A stretch of DNA of 64,000 nucleotides. It comes from UBA5614 sp963667535. Its GTDB lineage: Bacteria; Cloacimonadota; Cloacimonadia; Cloacimonadales; Cloacimonadaceae. The DNA lies in NCBI GenBank assembly GCA_963667535.2, contig CAXXDU010000002.1, positions 2,108,001 to 2,172,000 on the forward strand, written 5' to 3'. A model generated the notes under the pieces. It made no database searches and was not told where the DNA came from. It was given only the letters and a program-made list of their open reading frames with translations. The translations under genes were made by a program, and so were the position numbers. Shown here in pieces: positions 1 to 7,898 of the stretch; the stretch's first letter is position 1, and each line of letters starts with the position of its first letter.

Positions 1-533
1 GATGTGTTGCGGTAAATCTTGTTATGTATCAGATGTACAAAAGAAGAATATGTTCCGATACCTCCACCTTGGTATGCCCGATTATTATAAATTACACAAT
101 CGCTAATTCTTAAATAGGAATTATATACAGCGATACCACCACCGATAGAGCGTGTTTCGTATTCAACCCAATCGCTTCGACCATTACGGACAGTGAAACC
201 GATGAATTGTGTCCAGTCTACTCCCTGCCTACAGTTTAGGATTTTGATGCCCGTGCGTATATCTTCTCCGTCTATGATAGTATTGGCAATATGAGTTGTA
301 TCCCCATCTGCATAAAATAAGCTTGCAAGGGTAATAACCTTACTCTCTAATATTATTTGACCAGTATAAATGCCTTCCGATACCAAAACCGTATCACCTG
401 AAACTGATAAATCAATCCCTGCCTGAATAGTTAACGCATCCCCGGCGCCGGATTGGTCAACCTGCCAGATTGCAGAATACAGTCCACATAATAGTGATAA
501 CATGACCGAAACTAACAAAACAGTCGTTTTCAT
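1..533 (-). CDS. Secreted parallel beta-helix type protein, 3' part cut off by window edge
   Basis: Reading the minus strand from an ATG ending at 533 gives an open frame to the window edge, so the protein is longer than the roughly 177 residues visible. An AAAGGG Shine-Dalgarno lies just upstream. Residues 1-17 form a hydrophobic signal peptide (MKTTVLLVSVMLSLLCG). Next comes a segment of the pattern IQAGIDLS..GDTVLVSEGIYTG, then glycine-rich turns (GGGIAVYNS, GGGIGTYSS). This is the layout of right-handed beta-helix / Pmp-like surface proteins, which usually end in a C-terminal sorting domain; that end is outside the window. Exported location is well supported; substrate and role cannot be said. 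Confidence 0.75.
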   Translation of the reverse strand, partial: MKTTVLLVSVMLSLLCGLYSAIWQVDQSGAGDALTIQAGIDLSVSGDTVLVSEGIYTGQIILESKVITLASLFYADGDTTHIANTIIDGEDIRTGIKILNCRQGVDWTQFIGFTVRNGRSDWVEYETRSIGGGIAVYNSYLRISDCVIYNNRAYQGGGIGTYSSFVHLIHNKIYRNT

Positions 534-582
534 AAATCCCTTTCGAAAGCATACGGGGGAATGAACTTTCCCCCGTATATAC

Positions 583-1153
583 TTAGATGATTATTAAGAT
601 GAGTTTTCCTGTCAATGTCTTTGAATCTGCAGTTACTTTATAAAAGTAGATGCCATTGGATAATTTTGTGCCTTTTGAATCAGTTCCATCCCATATCAGA
701 TTGTGGCTACCTTTGGTAATAATGCCAGTAAATAAAGAGGATACCTTTTCTCCCTTTACGTTATAGATCGATACATCCGATTTGTAATCTTTGCTTGCAT
801 CTAATTTAATTGATACAGATGAATTAAACGGATTAGGATATGCGACATGGGAAATCTGCGGTAATGCATTATAATTTGTTGCTTCATTTCCGTTTAAGCT
901 CAGTATACTGAATGTTGTCTCACCATCTTTGATTTCTTGCTTCCTTAAAGTTACATTTCTTCTGGATAAAGTCAGGGTTTGAGTTCCTGCGCTTTTAGAA
1001 TTTCTGATAATCCGGTAATCCAGTATTTTCATCGCTTAATAAGTGAGTTCCATTGGATATTACTGCTGTCATTGCGCAGGCATGAAGATTAATCAAGGGC
1101 AGACATAATAAACCCAAGATAAATGCTATTGCTATTAAAATCGTATATCTCAT
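583..1153 (-). pseudogene. Remnant of a secreted Ntn-hydrolase (class II amidotransferase-like) with C-terminal sorting domain
   Basis: Two overlapping minus-strand frames make one broken gene. The upstream frame (1153 down to 995) has a GGAGAAGAA ribosome site, a signal peptide (MRYTILIAIAFILGLLCLPL), then a Cys-led segment HACAMTAVISNGTHLLSD, and stops. The second frame (1032 down to 583) is entered after an in-frame TAA and carries a complete C-terminal sorting / FlgD-like domain: YPNPFNSS, then VYN-like and WDGTDSKGTKLSNGIYFYK motifs. The Cys segment matches the start of the intact protein at 10848-11813 (pattern C-x3-A-V-x2-N-G-T-x2-L-S-D). A frameshift plus loss of nearly the whole catalytic domain is the simplest reading. 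Translational coupling into a separate 149-residue protein is possible but less likely, since that product would lack a signal peptide. Confidence 0.7.
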
Positions 1154-1541
1154 TTCTTCTCCTATATAATTGTTATAATCCAAAATCTAATTGCACAATA
1201 CAATGCCAATTAGTCCCTACTACGATTTTTTTTGAGATTATCTGCTTTAGTTGCAGCACTTCATGAACGATGTTTCAAGTATTATACTGACTTTATCCCA
1301 AAGTTGTATACCCTACAAATGATTCATTAAACACATGCCTCCTACATAATGCGAATTAATTGCTTAGATTTGTTGTCCTATATATATAGTACGATTATTC
1401 CCAAATACGGTCAACAGCTTGATTATAACGTAATGCTATATATATATACATATAGCAGACTCTTACATGCTCATTATCGTTTGGGCAGCTTTGGAAAGCT
1501 ATCCTACAGGTTGCAGATTCGCTGATTTCTGTTAATCAATG

Positions 1542-1647
1542 GTCGTAGGGACATGCCTTGTGTTTGTCCGATAAGATAACCATTATTTCATTAAACATCA
1601 AGACCATATCACCAATTACGGACAAGCACAAGGCATGTCCCTACGAC
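1542..1647. repeat. 29-nt inverted repeat pair (28/29 match) with 48-nt spacer
   Basis: The left arm 1542-1570 begins GTCGTAGGGACATGCCTTGTG. The right arm 1619-1647 is its reverse complement with one mismatch (T versus C). The arms would form a long hairpin or cruciform. Size and shape fit a miniature inverted-repeat element; I see no convincing target-site duplication. Confidence 0.7.
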
Positions 1648-1780
1648 TATCATAAAGTTAATCGGATCAACAAAATACTATTACAGACGAACACTAGCTA
1701 TATGCCACAAAAATCCCTTTTCTTGTTCTTCTTAATACTGCTTGTCTTCTTATTTATTGCCTATACATCTAGTGCTTGAC

Positions 1781-1813
1781 GCAGGGAGTCTGCAGGGAGT
1801 CTGCAGGGAGTTT
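1781..1813. repeat. Three tandem 11-bp units
   Basis: The unit GCAGGGAGTCT occurs exactly at 1781-1791 and 1792-1802, followed by GCAGGGAGTTT at 1803-1813. It is one of four loci in the window whose repeats share an 11-bp period but not a sequence. Confidence 0.85.
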
Positions 1814-2031
1814 ATAGAGACTCTAGTCCCCGATGACTTCCTGTAGATTCTCTTTAGAGTCTTTGAAAAATCCTCATGTCAGTTAAGGCATAAACAGGAT
1901 ATTAACAAGGGATAATAAGCAAGCAATGATAGAGAAAGAGAAAGTTGAAGAGGAAGAAGATAGAGATAGAATAAGTATGTAATAATCAGCTAAGAGCATC
2001 TATATGTTAATCCCGGAGGGATGAAACGTAT

Positions 2032-2182
2032 TAACGACGTGCTTTAGCCCGGCACATATCCCACAAAATCGAGTGCCGTAGGTACGATACATTATAGCAT
2101 CTTATCTGATACTGAAATGTGCCGTCCCGATGGGACTAAAAGTAGAGGGAGATTCCTTTCGCCGGGCTAAAGCCCGTCGTTA
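2032..2182. repeat. Inverted repeat bounding a 150-bp intergenic element
   Basis: TAACGACGTGCTTTAGCCCG at 2032 onward (arm 2032-2053) is mirrored by an arm at 2161-2182 with one mismatch. Between and beside the arms lie small hairpins of the type GTCCC-GAT-GGGAC and CGTCCCGTTGGGAC. The organisation suggests a mobile or amplified non-coding element. Confidence 0.6.
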
Positions 2183-2268
2183 CCATGTGACGTCCCGTTG
2201 GGACTTAAGAGCGTTGCAGATTGGAAAATGAGTGTTGCTAAAACCTTTACAGATAATGCATTCCGAAG

Positions 2269-2338
2269 TCCGATTTGCCCAATCACTAAGATATCTACTG
2301 AAGAATAAAATGGGCAAATTGAACTCCGGCAATGCTCT
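2269..2338 (+). repeat. Dispersed hairpin element, copy A (partner at 18010-18080)
   Basis: The ends TCCGATTTGCCCAA and GGGCAAATTGAACTCCGG are conserved with the copy at 18010-18080, which lies in the opposite orientation, while about 30 nt in the middle differ. The two ends pair through AATTTGCCC/GGGCAAATT. A 62-codon open frame crosses this copy and is rejected as a gene. Confidence 0.65.
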
Positions 2339-2437
2339 TCTTTTGGTATTTTCACACAGTTTTTAAATGCAGAACTACATGCATAAGATAACCCATAATT
2401 GCCCTTGTTGAGTCTATATTTGCTGTATGGACACTGT

Positions 2438-2489
2438 TGCCGGGTTCCTTAGTTAGTTGTCTAAGGAAAGTCCCAGCGTCTACCCGGCA
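2438..2489. repeat. Two-stem hairpin
   Basis: TGCCGGGT (2438-2445) pairs with ACCCGGCA (2482-2489). Inside it, TTCCTTAG (2445-2452) pairs with CTAAGGAA (2461-2468) around an 8-nt loop, and 13 unpaired nt sit on the 3' side. Could be a structured RNA or simply another palindromic repeat; no promoter or U-tract is evident. Confidence 0.4.
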
Positions 2490-2669
2490 GCTATCAAGCA
2501 CAATTTAAGAGCAGAGCAGGTTTAATTATAACTCTAAAGAGTTGCATAGTATTGCTGCACTTCGTTCCGCGGTTTTAAGGTACTGGATTCCCGATCAAGC
2601 CGGGAATGACAAACACTCGGGATTACCACCTTCGCAGGAATGACGGATGCTTATGCTACAAGTATCCGG

Positions 2670-2777
2670 CAAGTAATCAGTCTTATCATCATCTATGTAT
2701 TCACTTGCTTGATGCTTAGTAATTTTAGTAAGCATCACCCGGGTGGACCCCGGGAGGATAGTAAGACTGATTACTTG
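2670..2777. repeat. Long nested inverted repeat
   Basis: The 16-nt arm CAAGTAATCAGTCTTA (2670-2685) is perfectly mirrored at 2762-2777. Inside, GATGCTTA (2711-2718) pairs with TAAGCATC (2729-2736), followed by a CCCGGG-rich palindrome. The result is a nested cruciform. Confidence 0.6.
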
Positions 2778-2880
2778 AAGGGTTTGTGAATATCATAAAT
2801 TGAGTATTGTGCCGTCCTACCGGACTCAGGTGTTCTACATCTCTGACCCAGCACTAACGTGCTGGGTTACATAGTAACGT

Positions 2881-3088
2881 CCTACGGGTGTAGGTTACCT
2901 GCCTCAGGTGACCAATGAATGGTGACGCTTACTTGTTAAATACGTTTGGACAGCTTTGGAAAGCTATCCTACGGGTCGTAGGTTACCTGCCTCAGGTGAC
3001 CAATGAATGCTGACGCTTACTTGCTAAATACGTTTGGACAGCTTTGGAAAGCTATCCTACGGGTTGTAGGTTACCTGCCTCAGGTGAT
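2881..3088. repeat. 87/88-bp tandem repeat, about 2.4 copies
   Basis: Units begin with CCTACGGGT at 2881, 2968 and 3056; the first two are full length and nearly identical, the third is partial. Each full unit contains TTACCTGCCTCAGGTGACC (internal palindrome CCTG-CCT-CAGG) and TTTGGACAGCTTTGGAAAGC followed by TATCCTAC. A single related copy of the second part lies at about 1479-1507, so the tandem array grew from a dispersed hairpin. Confidence 0.8.
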
Positions 3089-3170
3089 TAAAGATAGATA
3101 AGCACAATGTTCAATCGCTTGGACAACCGCGGGCGGTTATCCTACTGATATACAAAGTAAGCAAATTACA

Positions 3171-3194
3171 AAACCGCCTGAAGGCGGTACTACA
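3171..3194 (-). repeat. REP-like palindrome (accgcc..ggcggt core)
   Basis: AAACCGCCTGAAGGCGGTAC then TACA: a GC palindrome flanked by AAA and GTACTACA. It belongs to a family also seen near 17955, 18130-18450, 51130, 54004 and 54058. It lies just beyond the 3' end of the permease gene. Confidence 0.6.
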
Positions 3195-3239
3195 TACTTA
3201 AACTATCTCAGTAGCTCTGCGGCTTTGTTAAGTAAAAGC

Positions 3240-4010
3240 TTATTTCAGAAGATTCCAGATTATTCTTATCATCAGGAGGGTAAGAGCTAAAATAAAAACA
3301 GGTCTGATGATTTTGCTGCCGCGCAGGACTACGAGTTTAGCGCCGACCAGATTGCCAGTGATACCAAAGAGAGCTGCAGGAATTGCCACCAGATAGAATA
3401 CTTTCCCGGCTATGGCAAAAGTAATGAGCGCTGCTACATTGGAAGCGAGATTAACCACTTTGGTATTGGCATTGGCAGTGACAAAATCATAATGGAGCAT
3501 GACTGTATAAAACAGGATGAGGAAAGTACCGGTACCCGGACCAAAGAAGCCATCATAGAAGCCTATAATCAAGCCTGCGAGGATACCCAAACCCAGTTTA
3601 CGCTTCATGGTGCTATTGGCAGACTGATTCTTTATCCCTATGTTTTGGTTCATGATGGTTATAACAGCAATGACAGGAATCAGTACCACCAGAATATAGT
3701 TTAAAAAATATGGGTCAATTAAGAGCACGGTTCTGGTGCCAAGCCAGCTTCCGAGTAAGGCTCCTGCTGCGCCGGTCAAAGCAATGCGCATATCAATCAT
3801 CTTATTCTGCCAGTATTTGCGGGTGGCAAAGAGAGTTCCCCAGCAGGAAGAGAATTTATTGGTTCCCAAGGCAAGGTGAGGAGGTAAGCCGGCAAACAGA
3901 TATGCAGGTAATGAAATCAGCCCACCGCCACCGGCAATGGAATCGATTACTCCTGCCAGAAAGATGATAGGGAAGAGGATGGCGTAATCAGCAAAATTCA
4001 GATGTATCAT
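3240..4010 (-). CDS. TSUP (TauE/SafE) family membrane permease
   Basis: A 256-residue, almost entirely hydrophobic protein with about seven or eight membrane spans. Residues 20-40 carry the glycine-rich motif DSIAGGGGLISLPAYLFAG, typical of TauE/SafE anion exporters, and a second half-repeat carries GFYDGFFGPGTGTF, the equivalent loop. Members move sulfite, sulfoacetate or other sulfur-containing or organic anions across the inner membrane; the substrate cannot be read from sequence. The start overlaps the stop of the upstream outer-membrane protein gene by 4 bp (ATGA type), so the two are probably translationally coupled. Full length for the family. Confidence 0.85.
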   Translation of the reverse strand: MIHLNFADYAILFPIIFLAGVIDSIAGGGGLISLPAYLFAGLPPHLALGTNKFSSCWGTLFATRKYWQNKMIDMRIALTGAAGALLGSWLGTRTVLLIDPYFLNYILVVLIPVIAVITIMNQNIGIKNQSANSTMKRKLGLGILAGLIIGFYDGFFGPGTGTFLILFYTVMLHYDFVTANANTKVVNLASNVAALITFAIAGKVFYLVAIPAALFGITGNLVGAKLVVLRGSKIIRPVFILALTLLMIRIIWNLLK

Positions 4011-7000
4011 AATTCAGCTCTGAATTCCATCTTCAGTTCATGATTGGTTTCTTCTCCGGGATAAGATTTCCCTGAATATTCAAACGAACCGGATGTGAAG
4101 CTATTGAGCCTGTATTGAGTCTGGATAGACCACAAATAAATGGAGCCATTTCTTTTATCGGGAAGAAAGGATAGATATTGCGAGCCATTTCTTTTATTAA
4201 ACTGAGCAGAGAAGCTGGAAGTGACTCTGTACTTTTTATAGAGATACATGGTAAGAGATGGATTGATTTTAAGATTTGAAATTGTGTATTGATTGGATTG
4301 ATCCTGATTATTACCTGCTTCCTTTGTATATGACAAAGAAGCCTGTGCGTTAGTCGTGGGATTGAGACTTCTGTAAATGACCATAGTATAGGAATTATTC
4401 CTGATTTCAGAATTGTATCTCGTGTCACGCTCCATACTGTTTGTGTATGTAGTCTGCATTTTATTACCGAATACTTTCTTCCAGTCCAACTCCAGTTCTT
4501 TGCTATCATGATAAGTTCTGTTTTCAGATTGATATCTGTTATCCAGCGACCTGTTTACTTCGTAGCGAATGCTTCCGCTCACAATATCACGCATAATATC
4601 AAGCCAGATAGTGTGATGCATAGTCTGATTTCCATATATGGTAGTATTCTTATTGAAAATGGCATCAGGATAGAGTAAGTAGGTTTTGATGCTATTGCTG
4701 CGCAGAGTATTCTCACTTATCTGAAATCCGCTTTCCAACTGCACTCTCTGCCAGAGTGAACCGGGAAGATATTTTTGGGAAAGATGATAAAAGAGATTAG
4801 CATTGGCGGTAACCTCTGTAGTCATTTTACTCTTACCGCTGGTAGAATACACATAATCATAGTCTCCACCGGTAATCTGAACGCCGGTACTGTCATACAA
4901 ACCCAAGCCATCGCCGATATATTGCAATTCTCTGACCTGAGGAAAGAATTCAAGCTGATTTATTTGATAAGCTGTAATCAAAGCAAGTGAATTATCCCAG
5001 AACTGATGAGACGACTTCAAATCAAATAAATCGTACTTCTGGGTTGATTTTACCAGAGAATCATTGAGGTTACTGCTTATTTCTCTATGAGTGTAATTAA
5101 AGTTCACTGTATTAAGCTTTAGATTGATGAGCTGATTGAACTGTATTGTATTGGATTTATTGATTTTCTCCCATTTACCTGATTGCCTGATGTCGCTGTA
5201 ATCTTTTGCCAGAGAGATTTCGGAATTGTACTGCTTATTATCTCCGATTTTTATGCCCGGTATCAGTTTCTGATATCTGTTACCTTCTGTAGTGTTGCTA
5301 TTATGGGTATCAGCATAAGTGTAATTATCCTGCTGTAAGAAATAATTGAAACGTAATAACAAAAGCTTCCATTTGTAATCAGTGATTACATTATGGTAAT
5401 TTAAGGCAGATTGAGTCAAAGTAGTGTCCGAATATGACTGCAAGGAATAGACTCCCTGCCAGCTAAAAGAGGGTAAAATACCGGATTGGTAGATGTCAGT
5501 ATTAGCTCTGATGGCTTTTTGAATGTACTTTGACGTAATTTGCTTATATCTGAGGGATACACTCTGTTTCCAAAAATCCTGATTTGAGAGTTGCCCAGTC
5601 AGGTCCATCTGCGTTTGAGCTAAGGAATCATAAGACGGCAGGGAAGAGAATACATAGCTTTCTTCAAATGAAGTTAGATTGGCAAAAGAAAAGCTGTTTT
5701 TGTAGCGCTGATGATATTGCATCAAAACCTGAGGATTGTACTTATATCCGAGTGGATGGTAATTTAGCTTAGCATTGTACATAAAGCTTTTATTGTTATT
5801 ATCATCTATAGCAGACATCGTGTTTTTATCCTGATTGGTATACATACCTTCCAGGCTAAGATTCATTTGTTCAGAATTGTAAGAAACGTCCATACCCAGA
5901 TTGGAATTATCTGTAGGTGCAGTCAGACGTTTATAGGGCATCCAGCTTCCTAAGCCAACGCCTGCATATCTGTATTTGGAAGGAGCAAACTGTTCATAAT
6001 CGCCCTTACCAAAGCCCACATTACTAAAATAGAGTACATAATTGGCGGTTGAATCATTGGCAGCATACTCATAATATGTGAAGTTATTCAGGTCAGCTTT
6101 TTCAATGTATTGTCCTTTACCGGGTTCCACTTCGATTATCCCCTGCCCCCAGACCGGGTGGTCACCTGCATTTCTGAGTGAGTCTTTATCAGAAACAGTA
6201 AAAGTTGTCTGCAAAGGATTATTTTTATCATCTTTCTGCCAGATCAGATGGTGCTGAATTCTCACTTTATCCGTCAAATAGAAAGCTGATGAATTGAGAT
6301 ACATATTCTGGCTATAATATTCATCTGTATACTGAAAGTCTACTACAATCCTGCTGTTGGAAGTAATCAGCATTTTAAAGGTGATTGAGCCATCTGAATA
6401 ATCTATGGAGTAATCTGTCCCGCGGCCTTTGTTATCGCCGTTGATTGAAACTTTTTCACTGCCGGGTACAACCTGCAGATTCTGCAACATACTGCTGGCA
6501 GAGAGGTAATATGGACCTTGCTTACCATCAATTCCCTGTATGATGTTCGTAGTACGCTTGCCGCCGGTTGCTGCTAATGCAACCTGGAAATTGAACTTAT
6601 TGTGATAATAGGCATTGATACCTTCAAATTTGGTCTGATAATTCATTAAATAAGTGTCCTTAAACTGCCATTCCTGGTCACCCAGCACAATCTCATAATG
6701 TTTATCATACAATTTCAAAAATACTTTATCAAGACTGCTAATTTCTTTGGAGTCACCTTCCGGTGTGAGGGGAGACTGGCTGTCAGATAGCTGACCTTCA
6801 ATCTTCATGCTATTACTTATCTCACCTTCCAGTTTCAGGTAAAGTGATTGTTTCAAATCAAATGATTCCTGATTGGAAAATGAAATGGAGAAGGTCTTGG
6901 AGCCAGTAATCAGTAGCTTATTATCGGATTGCTGGAAAAACTGATTTCGGGGATTGGAAACGATATTCAGGCTGTCTCTGATACTCTTCATTTCATAGAC

Positions 7001-7333
7001 ATACATCTTTTGCAGCAGAAAATCAGGGACAATATTATAAGATACAGTTATGGTCTGTGATAATGTAGTACTTTGCCTGAAGCAGATGACCCCGTTGATG
7101 TAATCGATAGTGTAATCAACACCAACATGCAGGATAGTGCTATCAGAATAGACACTCTCAGAATTTGCCACCAATGGTTTATCAGGAAGAATATATGTTA
7201 ATGTATCTGTTTGAATATTAATGAATACTTGTCTGTATGTAGGTGACGCAATTTGTTTAAAATTAACTGCACAAATTAAAGTTATTGAGGTGATCAGAAG
7301 CATTATCAGGATGAGGTTTTTTACTGTATTCAA
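4007..7333 (-). CDS. Large predicted outer-membrane beta-barrel protein
   Basis: This 1108-residue protein opens with a signal peptide (residues 1-22, MNTVKNLILIMLLITSITL then ICA). The first third carries two modules of the form G-x-D-Y-[TS]-I-D-Y-x2-G-x-I-x-F (around residues 72-88 and 305-320). The rest is a long series of alternating Tyr/Asn/Ser-rich strands such as NSMKIEGQLSDS and SGSFEYSGKSYPG, typical of an outer-membrane barrel. The DYxIDY module resembles the repeats of SprA-like translocon proteins, but length is less than half of SprA, so I do not call it that. It is followed with 4-bp overlap by the TSUP permease. Function unknown; location fairly confident. Confidence 0.6.
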   Translation of the reverse strand: MNTVKNLILIMLLITSITLICAVNFKQIASPTYRQVFINIQTDTLTYILPDKPLVANSESVYSDSTILHVGVDYTIDYINGVICFRQSTTLSQTITVSYNIVPDFLLQKMYVYEMKSIRDSLNIVSNPRNQFFQQSDNKLLITGSKTFSISFSNQESFDLKQSLYLKLEGEISNSMKIEGQLSDSQSPLTPEGDSKEISSLDKVFLKLYDKHYEIVLGDQEWQFKDTYLMNYQTKFEGINAYYHNKFNFQVALAATGGKRTTNIIQGIDGKQGPYYLSASSMLQNLQVVPGSEKVSINGDNKGRGTDYSIDYSDGSITFKMLITSNSRIVVDFQYTDEYYSQNMYLNSSAFYLTDKVRIQHHLIWQKDDKNNPLQTTFTVSDKDSLRNAGDHPVWGQGIIEVEPGKGQYIEKADLNNFTYYEYAANDSTANYVLYFSNVGFGKGDYEQFAPSKYRYAGVGLGSWMPYKRLTAPTDNSNLGMDVSYNSEQMNLSLEGMYTNQDKNTMSAIDDNNNKSFMYNAKLNYHPLGYKYNPQVLMQYHQRYKNSFSFANLTSFEESYVFSSLPSYDSLAQTQMDLTGQLSNQDFWKQSVSLRYKQITSKYIQKAIRANTDIYQSGILPSFSWQGVYSLQSYSDTTLTQSALNYHNVITDYKWKLLLLRFNYFLQQDNYTYADTHNSNTTEGNRYQKLIPGIKIGDNKQYNSEISLAKDYSDIRQSGKWEKINKSNTIQFNQLINLKLNTVNFNYTHREISSNLNDSLVKSTQKYDLFDLKSSHQFWDNSLALITAYQINQLEFFPQVRELQYIGDGLGLYDSTGVQITGGDYDYVYSTSGKSKMTTEVTANANLFYHLSQKYLPGSLWQRVQLESGFQISENTLRSNSIKTYLLYPDAIFNKNTTIYGNQTMHHTIWLDIMRDIVSGSIRYEVNRSLDNRYQSENRTYHDSKELELDWKKVFGNKMQTTYTNSMERDTRYNSEIRNNSYTMVIYRSLNPTTNAQASLSYTKEAGNNQDQSNQYTISNLKINPSLTMYLYKKYRVTSSFSAQFNKRNGSQYLSFLPDKRNGSIYLWSIQTQYRLNSFTSGSFEYSGKSYPGEETNHELKMEFRAEL

Positions 7334-7361
7334 ACTGTTATTTTCTCTATTCTTTCAGGAT

Positions 7362-7811
7362 TTAAACCTTATGTATTACATAGGTAACAACACCCCAAAC
7401 GATGAAATCAATGTTTTCATCAATTCTGATTGGGGAGTAGGTTGGATTTTCCGGAATTAACCAATAGACATCATCAACAATACTGAGCCGTTTTACAGTT
7501 AATTCACCGTCCAGTATAGCAATGACGATTTTATTATGAATTGCTTCCAAAGCTCTGTCAACAATTAATAAATCATCAGGTTGGATTCCTGCATTTGTCA
7601 TAGAGTATCCTTCTACTCTGACAAAGAAGGTGGAATTGGGGTGAGATATCAGAAATTCATTCAGATCAATGGAGCCTTCGATATAATCCTGAGCAGGTGA
7701 AGGAAATCCTGCCGGAACATGAGAACCCAATAAAGGTCTTTCAAGAGATTTGGATTTATTGAAGCGGAATATTTCCTTGATTGAGTTTTCTGTTTTTATC
7801 TTATCATCCAT
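7362..7811 (-). CDS. umuD: UmuD-type SOS mutagenesis protease (S24)
   Basis: A 149-residue S24 peptidase of the LexA/UmuD type. The sequence around VPAGFPSPAQDYIEGSIDLN is nearly the classical UmuD N-terminus, with the self-cleavage bond at Ala34-Gly35. The nucleophile is Ser70 (EGYSM) and the general base Lys107 (GELTVKR). The Ser-Lys spacing of 37 and the cut-site-to-Ser spacing of 36 equal those of E. coli UmuD. UmuD' with UmuC would form polymerase V. No DNA-binding domain is present, excluding LexA. The umuC partner is not adjacent but about 10.7 kb away on the same strand (18501-19790). I could not identify an SOS box. Confidence 0.9.
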   Translation of the reverse strand: MDDKIKTENSIKEIFRFNKSKSLERPLLGSHVPAGFPSPAQDYIEGSIDLNEFLISHPNSTFFVRVEGYSMTNAGIQPDDLLIVDRALEAIHNKIVIAILDGELTVKRLSIVDDVYWLIPENPTYSPIRIDENIDFIVWGVVTYVIHKV

Positions 7812-7847
7812 GTAATATATACCTCGGAATTTGATTATTTGTATATG

Positions 7848-7880
7848 AAAAAAAAGGCGATGACATTGTCAACGCCTTTT
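7848..7880 (-). terminator. Rho-independent terminator of the TPR gene
   Basis: On the minus strand, AAAGGCG-T-TGACA then A then TGTCA-T-CGCCTTT forms a stem followed by a run of eight or more T. It lies 19 nt beyond the stop of the TPR gene and before umuD. Confidence 0.7.
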
Positions 7881-7898
7881 AGAGTATTATATCATCTG

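Larger units (their letters stand above)
1184..3239. other. Two-kilobase gene-free stretch rich in inverted and tandem repeats
   Basis: No open frame here has a convincing ribosome site or protein-like composition. The stretch contains AT-rich DNA (about 1190-1470), a 29-nt inverted repeat pair, an 11-bp triplicate, a purine-rich tract near 1927-1975, a long inverted repeat ending in TTTAGCCCGGC, several hairpins, an 87/88-bp tandem repeat and REP-like palindromes. The individual elements are listed separately. It reads as a decayed or repeat-accumulating intergenic zone rather than coding DNA. Confidence 0.75.

Noticed and set aside
1558..1779. 73-codon plus-strand frame with hydrophobic C-terminus
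   Set aside because: Its first half is the foldback element; no ribosome site is seen.
2167..2355. 62-codon minus-strand frame
   Set aside because: It consists of the dispersed GGGCAAAT hairpin element and GTCCC palindromes; no protein-like composition.
2881..3088. Tandem repeat considered as a CRISPR array or plasmid iterons
   Set aside because: Period of 87-88 bp, no spacers, fewer than three units, and no replication gene nearby.
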